Below, piece after piece: positions 7,562 through 15,157 of a DNA stretch of 16,815 nucleotides. Every line of letters begins with the position of its first letter. The stretch's first letter is position 1. The translations under genes and the position numbers were made by a program. Source of the DNA: a bacterium (lineage in GTDB: Bacteria; Bacillota; Clostridia; Oscillospirales; Oscillospiraceae); contig SFVI01000023.1 in assembly GCA_004560305.1 (NCBI GenBank), positions 1 to 16,815 of the forward strand. The letters are read 5' to 3'. The notes under the pieces were generated by a model. It did not search any database. It was not told the origin of the DNA and saw only the letters and a list, made by a program, of their open reading frames with translations.

Positions 7562-9049
7562 ATGTCCAAAAAACATCTCAGCGCCAGCGAAATCGACGGC
7601 GTCCAGTACCGCCGCGCCAAACTCTGGCAGATCATCTGCTACGCCTGCAATGGCCTTGTGGGGATGAGCGTGTACTCTCTCATTGGCATGGCCAGCTATT
7701 CCGCCAGCATCGGCTATGGCATCACCACTGCGGCGGTGGGTATTATCCTGACCTGCTCCCGCATCCTGGACGCCATCACCGACCCACTGCTGGCCTTTGT
7801 GTATGATCGGGTCAACACCCGGTTCGGCAAGCTGCGCATTCTGATGGTGGTGGGTTACCTCATTGAGGCAGTTGCCCTCTACGGTATGTTCACCGGCTTC
7901 TCCTCCAAGGGGATGGGCCTGCCGGTGTTTGCCCTGCTGTATGTATTCTACGTCATCGGCTACACCATTACCAACATGACAGCGCAGACCATCCCCGCCA
8001 TCATGACCAACGACCCCACCCAGCGTCCCACCATCGGCGTCTGGACTACCGCCTTCAACTATCTGGTGCCCATGGCCATGTCTATGGTCATGAATGTGGT
8101 GCTGCTGCCCATGTTTGGCGGCCAGTACAATCAGGCCTTCCTTTCCGCAGCCTGTGCTATTACTTTGGTGGTGGCTGCTGTGGGTACCGTCCTGGTCTGC
8201 CTGGGTGTTTCCTCTTATGATAAGCCCGAAACCTTTCTGGGCACCAAAAAGTCCGAGCCGCTGAAAATGGCGGATATCATCGAAGTGCTGATGCACAACA
8301 AACCCCTGCAGTGCTACATTGCCTCCAACGCCTCCGATAAGCTGGCCCAGCAGGTGGCCAGCCAGGCCATCATCAATACCCTGTTCAACGGTATCCTCAT
8401 CGGCAACATGGGCCTGGCCACCATCCTGACGGTCATCAGCATGGTGCCCTCCATCTTCTTTGCGGCCTTCGGCGCCAAGTATGTGGGCAAACACGGCAGC
8501 AAGAACGGTATCGTCACCTGGACCTATGTCAGCATGGCCATCACGGTGGTGCTGGTGGTCTTCTTCCTGGTCATTGACCCGTCCCAGATCGGCGTCATGG
8601 GCAGCCCGGCCATGATCATCTACACGGTCCTGAACCTGCTGCTCAACGGCTCCAACATGTGCATCACCACCTCTAACACCTCCTACATGGCCGACGCCAT
8701 TGACTTTGAGCTGGATCGTTCCGGCCGCTACATCCCGGCGGTGGTTTCCGGCACCTACAGCCTGGTGGACAAGCTCATCACCTCCTTCGCGGCGGTCATC
8801 GCCACCGGTGCTGTGGCGCTGCTGGGTTACACCACCACCATGCCCCAACCCACCGACCCCTGCACCACCCCCATCTTCTGGATGACCATGTTCCTCAAGT
8901 TCGGCCTGCCCATCATCGGCTGGATCGTTACCCTGGTGGCCATGCGCAGCTGCCCCTTGACCAAGGAAGAAATGGTCTATGTACAGAAGCGCATTGCCGA
9001 AAAGAAAGCTGCCGCGCAGGCAGAACTTTTTGCCGAACATACGAAGTAA
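7562..9049 (+). CDS. GPH-family sugar:cation symporter (MFS)
   Basis: A 495-aa membrane protein with about 12 hydrophobic segments, of the glycoside-pentoside-hexuronide:cation symporter family (MelB, UidB, XynP relatives). Diagnostic is DAITDPLLAFVYDRVNTRFGKLR region at 70-92, with the Asp pair and the DRxxTRxGK loop between TM2 and TM3 that belongs to cation-coupled sugar uptake. A second conserved element, YMADAIDFELDRSGRYIPA, lies in the C-terminal half. Members import unmodified glycosides with H+ or Na+, which matches the unphosphorylated-type GH1 nearby. The ATG at 7562 is chosen because AAGGAGGAG stands 7 nt upstream; an upstream in-frame start at 7496 would precede this site. The gene ends 70 bp before GH2, with a terminator hairpin between. 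Confidence 0.93.
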   Translation: MSKKHLSASEIDGVQYRRAKLWQIICYACNGLVGMSVYSLIGMASYSASIGYGITTAAVGIILTCSRILDAITDPLLAFVYDRVNTRFGKLRILMVVGYLIEAVALYGMFTGFSSKGMGLPVFALLYVFYVIGYTITNMTAQTIPAIMTNDPTQRPTIGVWTTAFNYLVPMAMSMVMNVVLLPMFGGQYNQAFLSAACAITLVVAAVGTVLVCLGVSSYDKPETFLGTKKSEPLKMADIIEVLMHNKPLQCYIASNASDKLAQQVASQAIINTLFNGILIGNMGLATILTVISMVPSIFFAAFGAKYVGKHGSKNGIVTWTYVSMAITVVLVVFFLVIDPSQIGVMGSPAMIIYTVLNLLLNGSNMCITTSNTSYMADAIDFELDRSGRYIPAVVSGTYSLVDKLITSFAAVIATGAVALLGYTTTMPQPTDPCTTPIFWMTMFLKFGLPIIGWIVTLVAMRSCPLTKEEMVYVQKRIAEKKAAAQAELFAEHTK

Positions 9050-9056
9050 ACCCGAA

Positions 9057-9091
9057 CAAAAACCGAAAGGGTTTGCCCCTTTCGGTTTTTG
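9057..9091 (+). terminator. terminator hairpin between symporter and GH2 genes
   Basis: A 15-bp perfect stem (9057-9071 with 9077-9091), loop TTTGC, starting 8 bp after the symporter stop; the core is CCGAAAGGG/CCCTTTCGG with flanking A5/T5. It is strong in form. Only 28 bp separate it from the GH2 start, so GH2 must be reached by read-through or by a promoter upstream of or inside the hairpin. Confidence 0.85.
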
Positions 9092-9119
9092 TGCTGAGAT
9101 AAGTAAAGGAGAATTTCCC

Positions 9120-11303
9120 ATGAGTGAGACAATCGTATTGAATACAGGCTGGACTTTTACCAAAGAAGGCCATACGGAACTCGTCACCCTGCCCCACACC
9201 TGGAATGCGGTGGACGGTCAGGACGGCGGCAATGACTACTACCGCGGCACCTGCACCTACACCACCCAACTGCCGAAGATGGAACTGCCGGAGGGCGGCC
9301 GGGCGGTGCTGCAGTTTGACGGCGCAGCCATGACGGCAGTGGTCTCTCTGAACGGACAGAAGCTGGCCGAGCACAAGGGCGGATACTCCACCTTCCGGGT
9401 GGACATCACCGACGCGCTGCTGGACAGTAACACCCTCACTGTCTCGGTGGACAACAGCGACAACGACACCGTCTATCCCCAGAAGGCGGACTTCACCTTC
9501 TACGGCGGCATCTACCGGGACGTGACGCTGCACATTTTGCCCGCCGCCCACTTTGCCATGGCGGAAAACGGCGCGGCGCCGGTCAAGGTGACCCCGGTGG
9601 TCACCGACCTTTCCTCCCGCCGCTGCGAGGTGACGGTGGAGGCTTTCGTGGCGGGAGCCGATACCGTGTGTTTTGCCCTGGACGGCCAGCAAACCAGCGC
9701 CCCGGTGGAGAATGGCACCGCCAAGGCGGTATTCACGCTGGAAAACGCCCACCTGTGGGACGGTCTGGATGACCCCTACCTCTACACTCTCACCGCTGCG
9801 CTGGACAACGGCGAAAGCCAGTCTGTCCGCTTCGGCTGCCGCAAATTCGAGATTGACCCGCAGAAGGGTTTCCTCCTCAACGGGCGCTCCTACCCGCTGC
9901 GGGGCGTCTCCCGTCACCAGGACCGCAAGGGGGTGGGCATTGCCATCACCAAAGAGATGATGGAGGAGGACCTGGCCTTGATCCTCGAGATGGGTGCCAA
10001 TACCATCCGGCTGGCCCACTATCAGCACGCCCAGACCTTCTACGACCTCTGCGATGAGAAGGGGCTCGTGATCTGGGCCGAGATCCCCTACATCACCATG
10101 CACATGCATAACGGCCGGGCCAACACCCTGAGCCAGATGGAGGAACTCATCGTCCAGAACTACAACCATCCCTGTATCGCCGTGTGGGGCCTCTCCAACG
10201 AGATTACCGCCGCCAGCCCGGTGAACGAGGAGCTGCTGGAAAACCACCGCGCCCTCAACGATCTGGCCCACAAGCTGGACCCCACCCGGCCCACTACCAT
10301 GGCCAACGTCTTCATGCTGGAAATCACCAGCCCCATCCTGGAAATCCCTGACGTGAACAGCTATAACCTCTATTTCGGCTGGTATCTGGGGGACCTGGAC
10401 CAGAACGATGAATTCTTTGACAACTATCACGCCAAGTATCCCGACCGCTGCATCGGTTTCAGCGAGTACGGCGCCGACGCCAACCCGGCCTACCAGACTT
10501 CCCATCCCGAAAAGGGCGACTACACCGAGACCTACCAGTGCATCTTCCATGAGCACATGGCCAAAATGATTGCCGACCGGCCCTGGCTGTGGGCTACCCA
10601 CGTCTGGAATATGTTCGACTTTGCTGCCGACGGCCGGGATGAGGGCGGCAAGAACGGCGAAAACCAGAAGGGCCTTGTTACCTTTGACCGCAAAATCAAG
10701 AAGGACGCCTTCTACCTGTATAAGGCCTACTGGAGCAAGGAGCCCTTTGTGCACACCTGCGGTAGCCGGTATGTGGACCGGGCCGAGGATGTCACCGAAG
10801 TCAAGGTTTACTCCAACCTGCCGGAAGTGTCGCTGTATCTGGATGGCCGGCTGCTGGAAACGAAGCAGGGCGACAAGGTGTTCACCTTCCGGGTGCCCAT
10901 CAGCAGCAAGCATTCCATCGAGGCACGGGCCGGCGGCTATTCCAGCGTCATTCTGGTGAACAAGGTGGATACCCCCAATCCCGCCTACGCCATGGCCAAC
11001 CGTCAGGCGGTGGTCAACTGGTTTGACGGAGAACTGGACGAAACCTGCTGGAGCGTCAAGGACAATATGGCCGCCGCCATGGCCGATGCCAAGGTGGGGC
11101 CCATCCTCCAGCAGATCAGCGACAAGGCCGCCGCCGCCCGGGGGGACGTGGCCGCCGCCGTTAAGGACAACCCGGCGCTGGTGGCCATGATGCAGCGGGC
11201 CATGAAGCGGATGACCATTGAGAGTATGCTCAAGCAGGCGGGTACCGACATCGAGGACATTAAGCAGCTCAACCGCGTGTTACAGGGAATCCCCAAGGAG
11301 TGA
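9120..11303 (+). CDS. GH2-family beta-galactosidase/beta-glucuronidase-like enzyme
   Basis: A 727-aa retaining beta-glycosidase. It begins with the jelly-roll sugar-binding domain (about 1-145, LPHTWNAVDGQDGG at 24-37), then an Ig-like domain (about 150-245), then the TIM barrel (about 250-545). RGVSRHQD at 261-268 opens the barrel. WGLSNEI at 356-362 gives acid/base Glu361, and GFSEYGA at 446-452 gives nucleophile Glu449. An Ig-like segment (about 550-615) follows. The last 110 residues (620-727) are an Ala-rich helical extension I do not recognise. The sugar specificity cannot be fixed from sequence. ATG 9120 is chosen for AAAGGAG 8 nt upstream; a longer in-frame start at 8979 would overlap the symporter and terminator. 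It is the first gene of the GH2-GH43-isomerase-SDR run and has no signal peptide. Confidence 0.92.
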   Translation: MSETIVLNTGWTFTKEGHTELVTLPHTWNAVDGQDGGNDYYRGTCTYTTQLPKMELPEGGRAVLQFDGAAMTAVVSLNGQKLAEHKGGYSTFRVDITDALLDSNTLTVSVDNSDNDTVYPQKADFTFYGGIYRDVTLHILPAAHFAMAENGAAPVKVTPVVTDLSSRRCEVTVEAFVAGADTVCFALDGQQTSAPVENGTAKAVFTLENAHLWDGLDDPYLYTLTAALDNGESQSVRFGCRKFEIDPQKGFLLNGRSYPLRGVSRHQDRKGVGIAITKEMMEEDLALILEMGANTIRLAHYQHAQTFYDLCDEKGLVIWAEIPYITMHMHNGRANTLSQMEELIVQNYNHPCIAVWGLSNEITAASPVNEELLENHRALNDLAHKLDPTRPTTMANVFMLEITSPILEIPDVNSYNLYFGWYLGDLDQNDEFFDNYHAKYPDRCIGFSEYGADANPAYQTSHPEKGDYTETYQCIFHEHMAKMIADRPWLWATHVWNMFDFAADGRDEGGKNGENQKGLVTFDRKIKKDAFYLYKAYWSKEPFVHTCGSRYVDRAEDVTEVKVYSNLPEVSLYLDGRLLETKQGDKVFTFRVPISSKHSIEARAGGYSSVILVNKVDTPNPAYAMANRQAVVNWFDGELDETCWSVKDNMAAAMADAKVGPILQQISDKAAAARGDVAAAVKDNPALVAMMQRAMKRMTIESMLKQAGTDIEDIKQLNRVLQGIPKE

Positions 11304-11308
11304 ACACC

Positions 11309-13123
11309 ATGAACAAAACCTACTGCAACCCGCTGGATCTGGGCTACCGCTACCAGCACATGAAGGAGGGGCCCCGTGTCGCGGGCTTCCGGGAGGGCGC
11401 CGACCCCACGCTGGTCTATTTCAAGGAGAAATACTACCTCTTTGTGTCCATGTCGGCGGGGTTCTGGTATTCCGATGATCTTGTGCACTGGAACTTTCAC
11501 CCCGACCCGGATCTGCTGATCTACGACTATGCCCCCGATGTGCGGCAGGTGGGGGAGTACCTGTATTTCTGTGCCAGCCGGAAAGGGCAGAACTGCCCGA
11601 TTCTGCGCTCCAAAGACCCGCTGCACGAGCCGTTTGAAGAAGTCAGCGCTCCCTTCGCCTTCTGGGACCCCGACCTGTTCCGGGACGACGATGGCCGGGT
11701 GTATCTCTACTGGGGCTGCTCCAACACCACGCCCATCTGGGGCGTGGAGCTGAACCCCGAAACGATGATGCCCATCGGCGAAAAGAAGGAACTGATCTTC
11801 GGGCAGGAAGAAACCCTGGGCTACGAGCGCCCCGGGGACAACGGGGTGGTCAACCGGGAAGCCAGCGTGGTATATCAGGCACTGAAAAAACACTATAATC
11901 CCGCCACCGGCAAGCTGGAATTTCCGCCGGAAATGCAGCACATCCCCGGTATGAGTACCGACGATCTGGCCGCCATGTTCTTTGCGGTGGGCAAGCCCTA
12001 CATCGAGGGCGCCTTCATGACCAAGCACAACGGCACCTACTACCTGCAGTACGCCTGCCCCGGCACCCAGTACAACACCTACGCCGACGGTGTCTATACC
12101 TCCGATTCGCCCCTGGGCCCCTTCACCCTGCAGGCATCCAACCCCTTCTCGGCGGTGCCCGGCGGTTTCATGACCGGCGCGGGCCACGGCAGCACCATCG
12201 CCGACCGGTACGGCAACTACTGGCATGCCGCCACCATGCGCATCTCGGTCAACCACGACTTCGAGCGCAGGGTGGGACTCTTCCCGGCGGGCTTTGACAA
12301 GGACGGGGTGCTCTTCTGCAACCAGAATTTTGCTGATTATCCTCACCGTATGCCGGATGGTCCCTTTGACGCGTCGGATTGGCATCCCGCATGGATGCTG
12401 CTGAGCTACCGAAAGCCGGTCACCGCCTCCTCCACGGCGGCGGGCAGCGACCCGGCTCTGGCGGTGAACGAGACCTGCCGGGACTGGTGGAGCGCCGGCA
12501 GCGAGGCCCCCGGTCAGTGGCTCTGCGTTGACCTGGAAAAGGAACAGGACGTGCGGGCCATCCAGGTGAACCTGGCCGATGAAGGACTGGCGGTGGACTT
12601 CCCCGACGACAGCTACGGGGATGCCCGCAAGACCCGGCATATTGAACTGGAGCCGCAGATTTCCCACTACACAGTGGAAACCAGCCTGGACGGCAGGACC
12701 TGGACCACCCGGGAGACGGTGGCGCGGGAATGTTCCAATGGATATTATGAATATCCCGAGGGCATCCGGGCCCGGTATGTGCGGGTGACGGGCGGCTCGC
12801 TACCCTACGGCCAGACGCTGCGCATCAGCGGGCTGCGGGTATTTGGCAACGGGGACGGGGACAAACCCGCCCAGGCTCGGGCCTCCGCTGTGCGGGTCAG
12901 CCCGCTGGACGGCAAGGTGTGCTGGCAGCACCTGGAAAACGCCCAGGGCTGCAATGTGCGCTACGGCATCGCCCCTGACAAACTTTATCACAGCTGGCTG
13001 GTCTATGGCGCCGACGAGGTAAACCTGTCTACCCTCACGGCGGGGCAACCCTGCTATGTCCAGGTGGACAGCTTCAACGAAAACGGAATCACCACCGGCG
13101 AAATCATCAAAATGGAGGGCTGA
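11309..13123 (+). CDS. GH43-family glycosidase with F5/8C-like and FnIII-like C-terminal domains
   Basis: A 604-aa protein likely to act as an arabinofuranosidase, xylosidase or related exo-enzyme. The five-bladed beta-propeller fills about 1-345. REGADPTLV (28-36) carries base Asp32, FWDPDLF (118-124) carries Asp120, and YIEGAFM (231-237) carries acid Glu233, the complete GH43 triad. A discoidin/F5/8C-type domain covers about 370-513 (SSYR-type start, RYVRVTGGS, ISGLRVFG end), and a fibronectin III-like segment follows to the end. There is no signal peptide, unusual for an enzyme carrying a carbohydrate-binding-type module. The ATG at 11309 is preferred over the GTG at 11300 because AAGGAG (11295-11300) lies 8 nt upstream. 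The GH2 stop is 5 bp before, so the genes are probably co-translated. Confidence 0.9.
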   Translation: MNKTYCNPLDLGYRYQHMKEGPRVAGFREGADPTLVYFKEKYYLFVSMSAGFWYSDDLVHWNFHPDPDLLIYDYAPDVRQVGEYLYFCASRKGQNCPILRSKDPLHEPFEEVSAPFAFWDPDLFRDDDGRVYLYWGCSNTTPIWGVELNPETMMPIGEKKELIFGQEETLGYERPGDNGVVNREASVVYQALKKHYNPATGKLEFPPEMQHIPGMSTDDLAAMFFAVGKPYIEGAFMTKHNGTYYLQYACPGTQYNTYADGVYTSDSPLGPFTLQASNPFSAVPGGFMTGAGHGSTIADRYGNYWHAATMRISVNHDFERRVGLFPAGFDKDGVLFCNQNFADYPHRMPDGPFDASDWHPAWMLLSYRKPVTASSTAAGSDPALAVNETCRDWWSAGSEAPGQWLCVDLEKEQDVRAIQVNLADEGLAVDFPDDSYGDARKTRHIELEPQISHYTVETSLDGRTWTTRETVARECSNGYYEYPEGIRARYVRVTGGSLPYGQTLRISGLRVFGNGDGDKPAQARASAVRVSPLDGKVCWQHLENAQGCNVRYGIAPDKLYHSWLVYGADEVNLSTLTAGQPCYVQVDSFNENGITTGEIIKMEG

Positions 13124-13126
13124 GCT

Positions 13127-13978
13127 ATGCCCAAGAAAGCAGTCCAGCAGTTTATGCTGGGAACGGCACTGAACAACGAAACCCAGGCTCGGCAAACCCT
13201 GGCCGCCCTTAAAGCTGCCGGGTACGACGGCATCGAGCTGTGTGGGTTCATGATCCATCCCATCGGGTTCATGGTCAAGATGCTGACCAAGGCCGCCGGC
13301 ATGCCGGTGGGCAAGGGCGGCAACCTCAACTGGCACAAGCTGGTGCAGGAGGCAGGGCTGGAAGTGGTCAGCCTGCACACCGACCTGGGCAGCCTGGAAC
13401 GGGATCCAAAAGAGGTTGCCCGGGAGGCCCAAAGCTTCGGTACCAAGTATGTGGTCATCACCGGTATGTACCGGTTTGACTACGGGGACGAAGCCACCGT
13501 GCGCGACCTGGCCGCCCGGCTGAACAAAGCCGGGGAGGCCCTCCTGCAGGAGGGTGTGGAGCTGCTCTACCACAACCATAACTGTGAGCTGCGCCGGGTA
13601 AATGATCAAAAACGTGCCTATGACATTTTGCTGGAGGAGACTGCCCCCCGGTTTGTGAACTTTGAGTTCGACAGCTACTGGTTTACCGAGGGTGGTGCCA
13701 ACGCGCTGGCCTGGATGCAGCGGCTGGGCCATCGCATGAAGCTGTGGCACATCAACGACCGGGGCAGCCGGGGGAAGGGCCCTGCCGTGACCCCTATCCT
13801 GAAAACCGACAGCATGGAACTGGGCACCGGCAACATGGACCTGGACAGCCTGCTGGAACAGGCCCTGCAGGTCAACGTGGACGCGGTGATTCTGGAGAGC
13901 CACCGCAACTGGATCGACGGCGGCCCGGTGAAAAGCGCGCAGGTCAGCGCGCAATTTCTGAACCGGATTCCGGAATAA
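13127..13978 (+). CDS. sugar phosphate isomerase/epimerase-family TIM-barrel protein
   Basis: A 283-aa single-domain protein of the xylose isomerase-like/AP-endonuclease-2 superfamily, metal-dependent enzymes that isomerise, epimerise or dehydrate sugars. The usual metal and substrate positions are visible: GIE at 35-37, LLYHNHNCEL at 146-155 (His149/His151), FEFDSYW at 179-185 (Asp182), LWHINDR at 206-212 (His208), ELGTGNMD at 231-238 and ILESH at 255-259 (Glu257). The exact reaction cannot be read; relatives include sugar epimerases, inosose dehydratase and enzymes that cleave 3-keto-glycosides. The ATG lies 3 bp after the GH43 stop, with GGAGGG inside the end of that gene, so it is clearly in the same operon. 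Length is typical. Confidence 0.85.
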   Translation: MPKKAVQQFMLGTALNNETQARQTLAALKAAGYDGIELCGFMIHPIGFMVKMLTKAAGMPVGKGGNLNWHKLVQEAGLEVVSLHTDLGSLERDPKEVAREAQSFGTKYVVITGMYRFDYGDEATVRDLAARLNKAGEALLQEGVELLYHNHNCELRRVNDQKRAYDILLEETAPRFVNFEFDSYWFTEGGANALAWMQRLGHRMKLWHINDRGSRGKGPAVTPILKTDSMELGTGNMDLDSLLEQALQVNVDAVILESHRNWIDGGPVKSAQVSAQFLNRIPE

Positions 13979-14023
13979 AATCGAAGAAAAAGCAGAGTGA
14001 AACGAGCGAAGAGAGAAATATCA

Positions 14024-14848
14024 ATGAAAGCTACTTTTGAAAGCGTACAGGGAAAAGTTGCCGTTGTGACCGGCGCAAGCAGAGGCATCGGGGAAGCAAT
14101 CGCACGCTCTTTTGCCGCTAACGGGATGAAAGTTGTGCTGGCCGCACGCAGTGAGGAACAGGGCCAGAAGGTGGCAGGTGAGATCGTTGCGCAAGGCGGC
14201 GATGCCGTCTTTGTCCGTACGGATTGCAGTGATCCCGCACAGATCAAGGCTCTGGTAGAGAAAGCGGTGGAAACCTATGGCCGGCTGGACGGTTTCGTAT
14301 CCAATGCCGGAATCGGCATGGGCGGCAATCCTTTGCATGAATATGAGATGGAAGAGTATGACCGGATTTTTGCGCTCAACAGCGAAGGCGTATTTGCCGG
14401 CATGAAGTACGCAGCGGAGGCAATCTTCCGCAGCAAATCCAAAGGCGGTTTCCTGATCAACGTTGCGTCGGTGGCTGGCCTTGTTCCGCAGCGGGGACAG
14501 GCATTGTATACCGCAACGAAATTCGGTGTAGTCGGTATGACCCGTGCCGCGGCTCTGGATTATGCCGCCTATGGAATCACGGTGAATGCAATCTGCCCCG
14601 GATACACAAAGACCAGCATCTTCGGCGATATTCCCGAAGCCGCGATGGCCATGTTTGCAAAAGACTGCCCGGCGGGCAGAATGGGAGATCCTATGGAGTG
14701 TGCCTGGCTGGCTTTGTTCCTGGCAAGCGATATGGCCCGGTACATCACCGGAGCGGCCATTCCGGTGGACGGAGCGCTGAGCGCGGGACATCAGAATGTG
14801 ACTACCTGGAAAAATCCTGGGCTTTACGCGGGTACAGCAGAGAATTGA
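14024..14848 (+). CDS. SDR-family NAD(P)-dependent oxidoreductase
   Basis: A 274-aa classical short-chain dehydrogenase/reductase (FabG-like). TGASRGIG (16-23) is the cofactor loop, SNAG (93-96) the structural motif, Asn119, Ser149, Tyr162 and Lys166 (YTATK) the catalytic set, and PG at 192-193 follows. Arg42 after the second strand hints at NADP. Substrate is not predictable: a keto-sugar, a sugar alcohol or an aglycone ketone would all fit. The start is less certain. ATG 14024 puts the Rossmann fold at the usual distance, but only a purine-rich GAAGAGAG stands upstream; an in-frame GTG at 13997 would add nine Lys/Arg-rich residues. Codon use is more A/T-ending than in the four genes upstream, suggesting a separate origin. 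The preceding gene ends 45 bp before. Confidence 0.9.
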   Translation: MKATFESVQGKVAVVTGASRGIGEAIARSFAANGMKVVLAARSEEQGQKVAGEIVAQGGDAVFVRTDCSDPAQIKALVEKAVETYGRLDGFVSNAGIGMGGNPLHEYEMEEYDRIFALNSEGVFAGMKYAAEAIFRSKSKGGFLINVASVAGLVPQRGQALYTATKFGVVGMTRAAALDYAAYGITVNAICPGYTKTSIFGDIPEAAMAMFAKDCPAGRMGDPMECAWLALFLASDMARYITGAAIPVDGALSAGHQNVTTWKNPGLYAGTAEN

Positions 14849-14995
14849 CGCAATTTCTTTGTTAGCAATTAAAAGCAGAGCGCCTTTTTGGATCTGCTAT
14901 GGGATATGCAGAACGATTCAAGTACAGGTAAAAAAATTCTTACTGATCGACGATGATAGAAAGCAAAAATTGAAGGGACAAGTGCGCCCATTTTT

Positions 14996-15040
14996 AGCTG
15001 CTCGGTTTCTGGCAATGCTGGAACCGGGCGGCTTTTGCTT
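14996..15040 (+). terminator. Rho-independent terminator after the SDR operon
   Basis: A continuous 14-bp stem with three G-T wobbles (14996-15009 with 15020-15033) and a 10-nt loop, followed by TTTTGCTTTT. It lies about 150 nt after the SDR stop and before the parM leader. The direction and T tract fit termination of the GH2-to-SDR transcript. Confidence 0.7.
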
Positions 15041-15074
15041 TTCCCCCTCTCCACACCTCTCCCCCTGGTATAAA

Positions 15075-15114
15075 TTTACCGGCTGGGAAGAAAAGTTATC
15101 TACCAGCCGTTTAC
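15075..15114. promoter_or_regulatory. imperfect inverted repeat upstream of parM
   Basis: TTTACCGGCTGG (15075-15086) and CCAGCCGTTTAC (15103-15114) match in reverse complement at 9 of 12 positions, with CGGCTGG/CCAGCCG perfect. It lies about 45-80 bp upstream of the parM start, next to the TATAAA box. In ParMRC systems ParR binds repeats (parC) before parM and represses the operon. A single repeat pair is much less than a full parC, so this is only a candidate operator. Confidence 0.3.
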
Positions 15115-15157
15115 ATAGATCCGCAAATCTCAACGAAAACGAAAGCGAGGAAAAACC

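Larger units (their letters stand above)
14849..15157. other. 309-bp boundary region between sugar locus and ParM module
   Basis: This stretch holds no supported gene. It contains a terminator (14996-15040), a pyrimidine-rich run (about 15037-15065), a TATAAA box (15069-15074) without a matching -35, and an imperfect inverted repeat (15075-15114). The open frames crossing it have no ribosome binding site and resemble nothing I know. It is the likely border between chromosomal metabolism genes and mobile-element DNA. Confidence 0.5.

Noticed and set aside
13997..14023. GTG start giving a nine-residue longer SDR
   Set aside because: The added residues are Lys/Arg-rich and outside the Rossmann fold, and no clear Shine-Dalgarno lies upstream. 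ATG 14024 is preferred, but the point is open.
7544..14791. Long open frames (190-661 codons) antisense to the symporter, GH2, GH43, isomerase and SDR genes
   Set aside because: They follow from strong G/C third-position bias in the real genes. Their translations are His-, Gly-, Val- and Gln-rich, without domains or ribosome binding sites.
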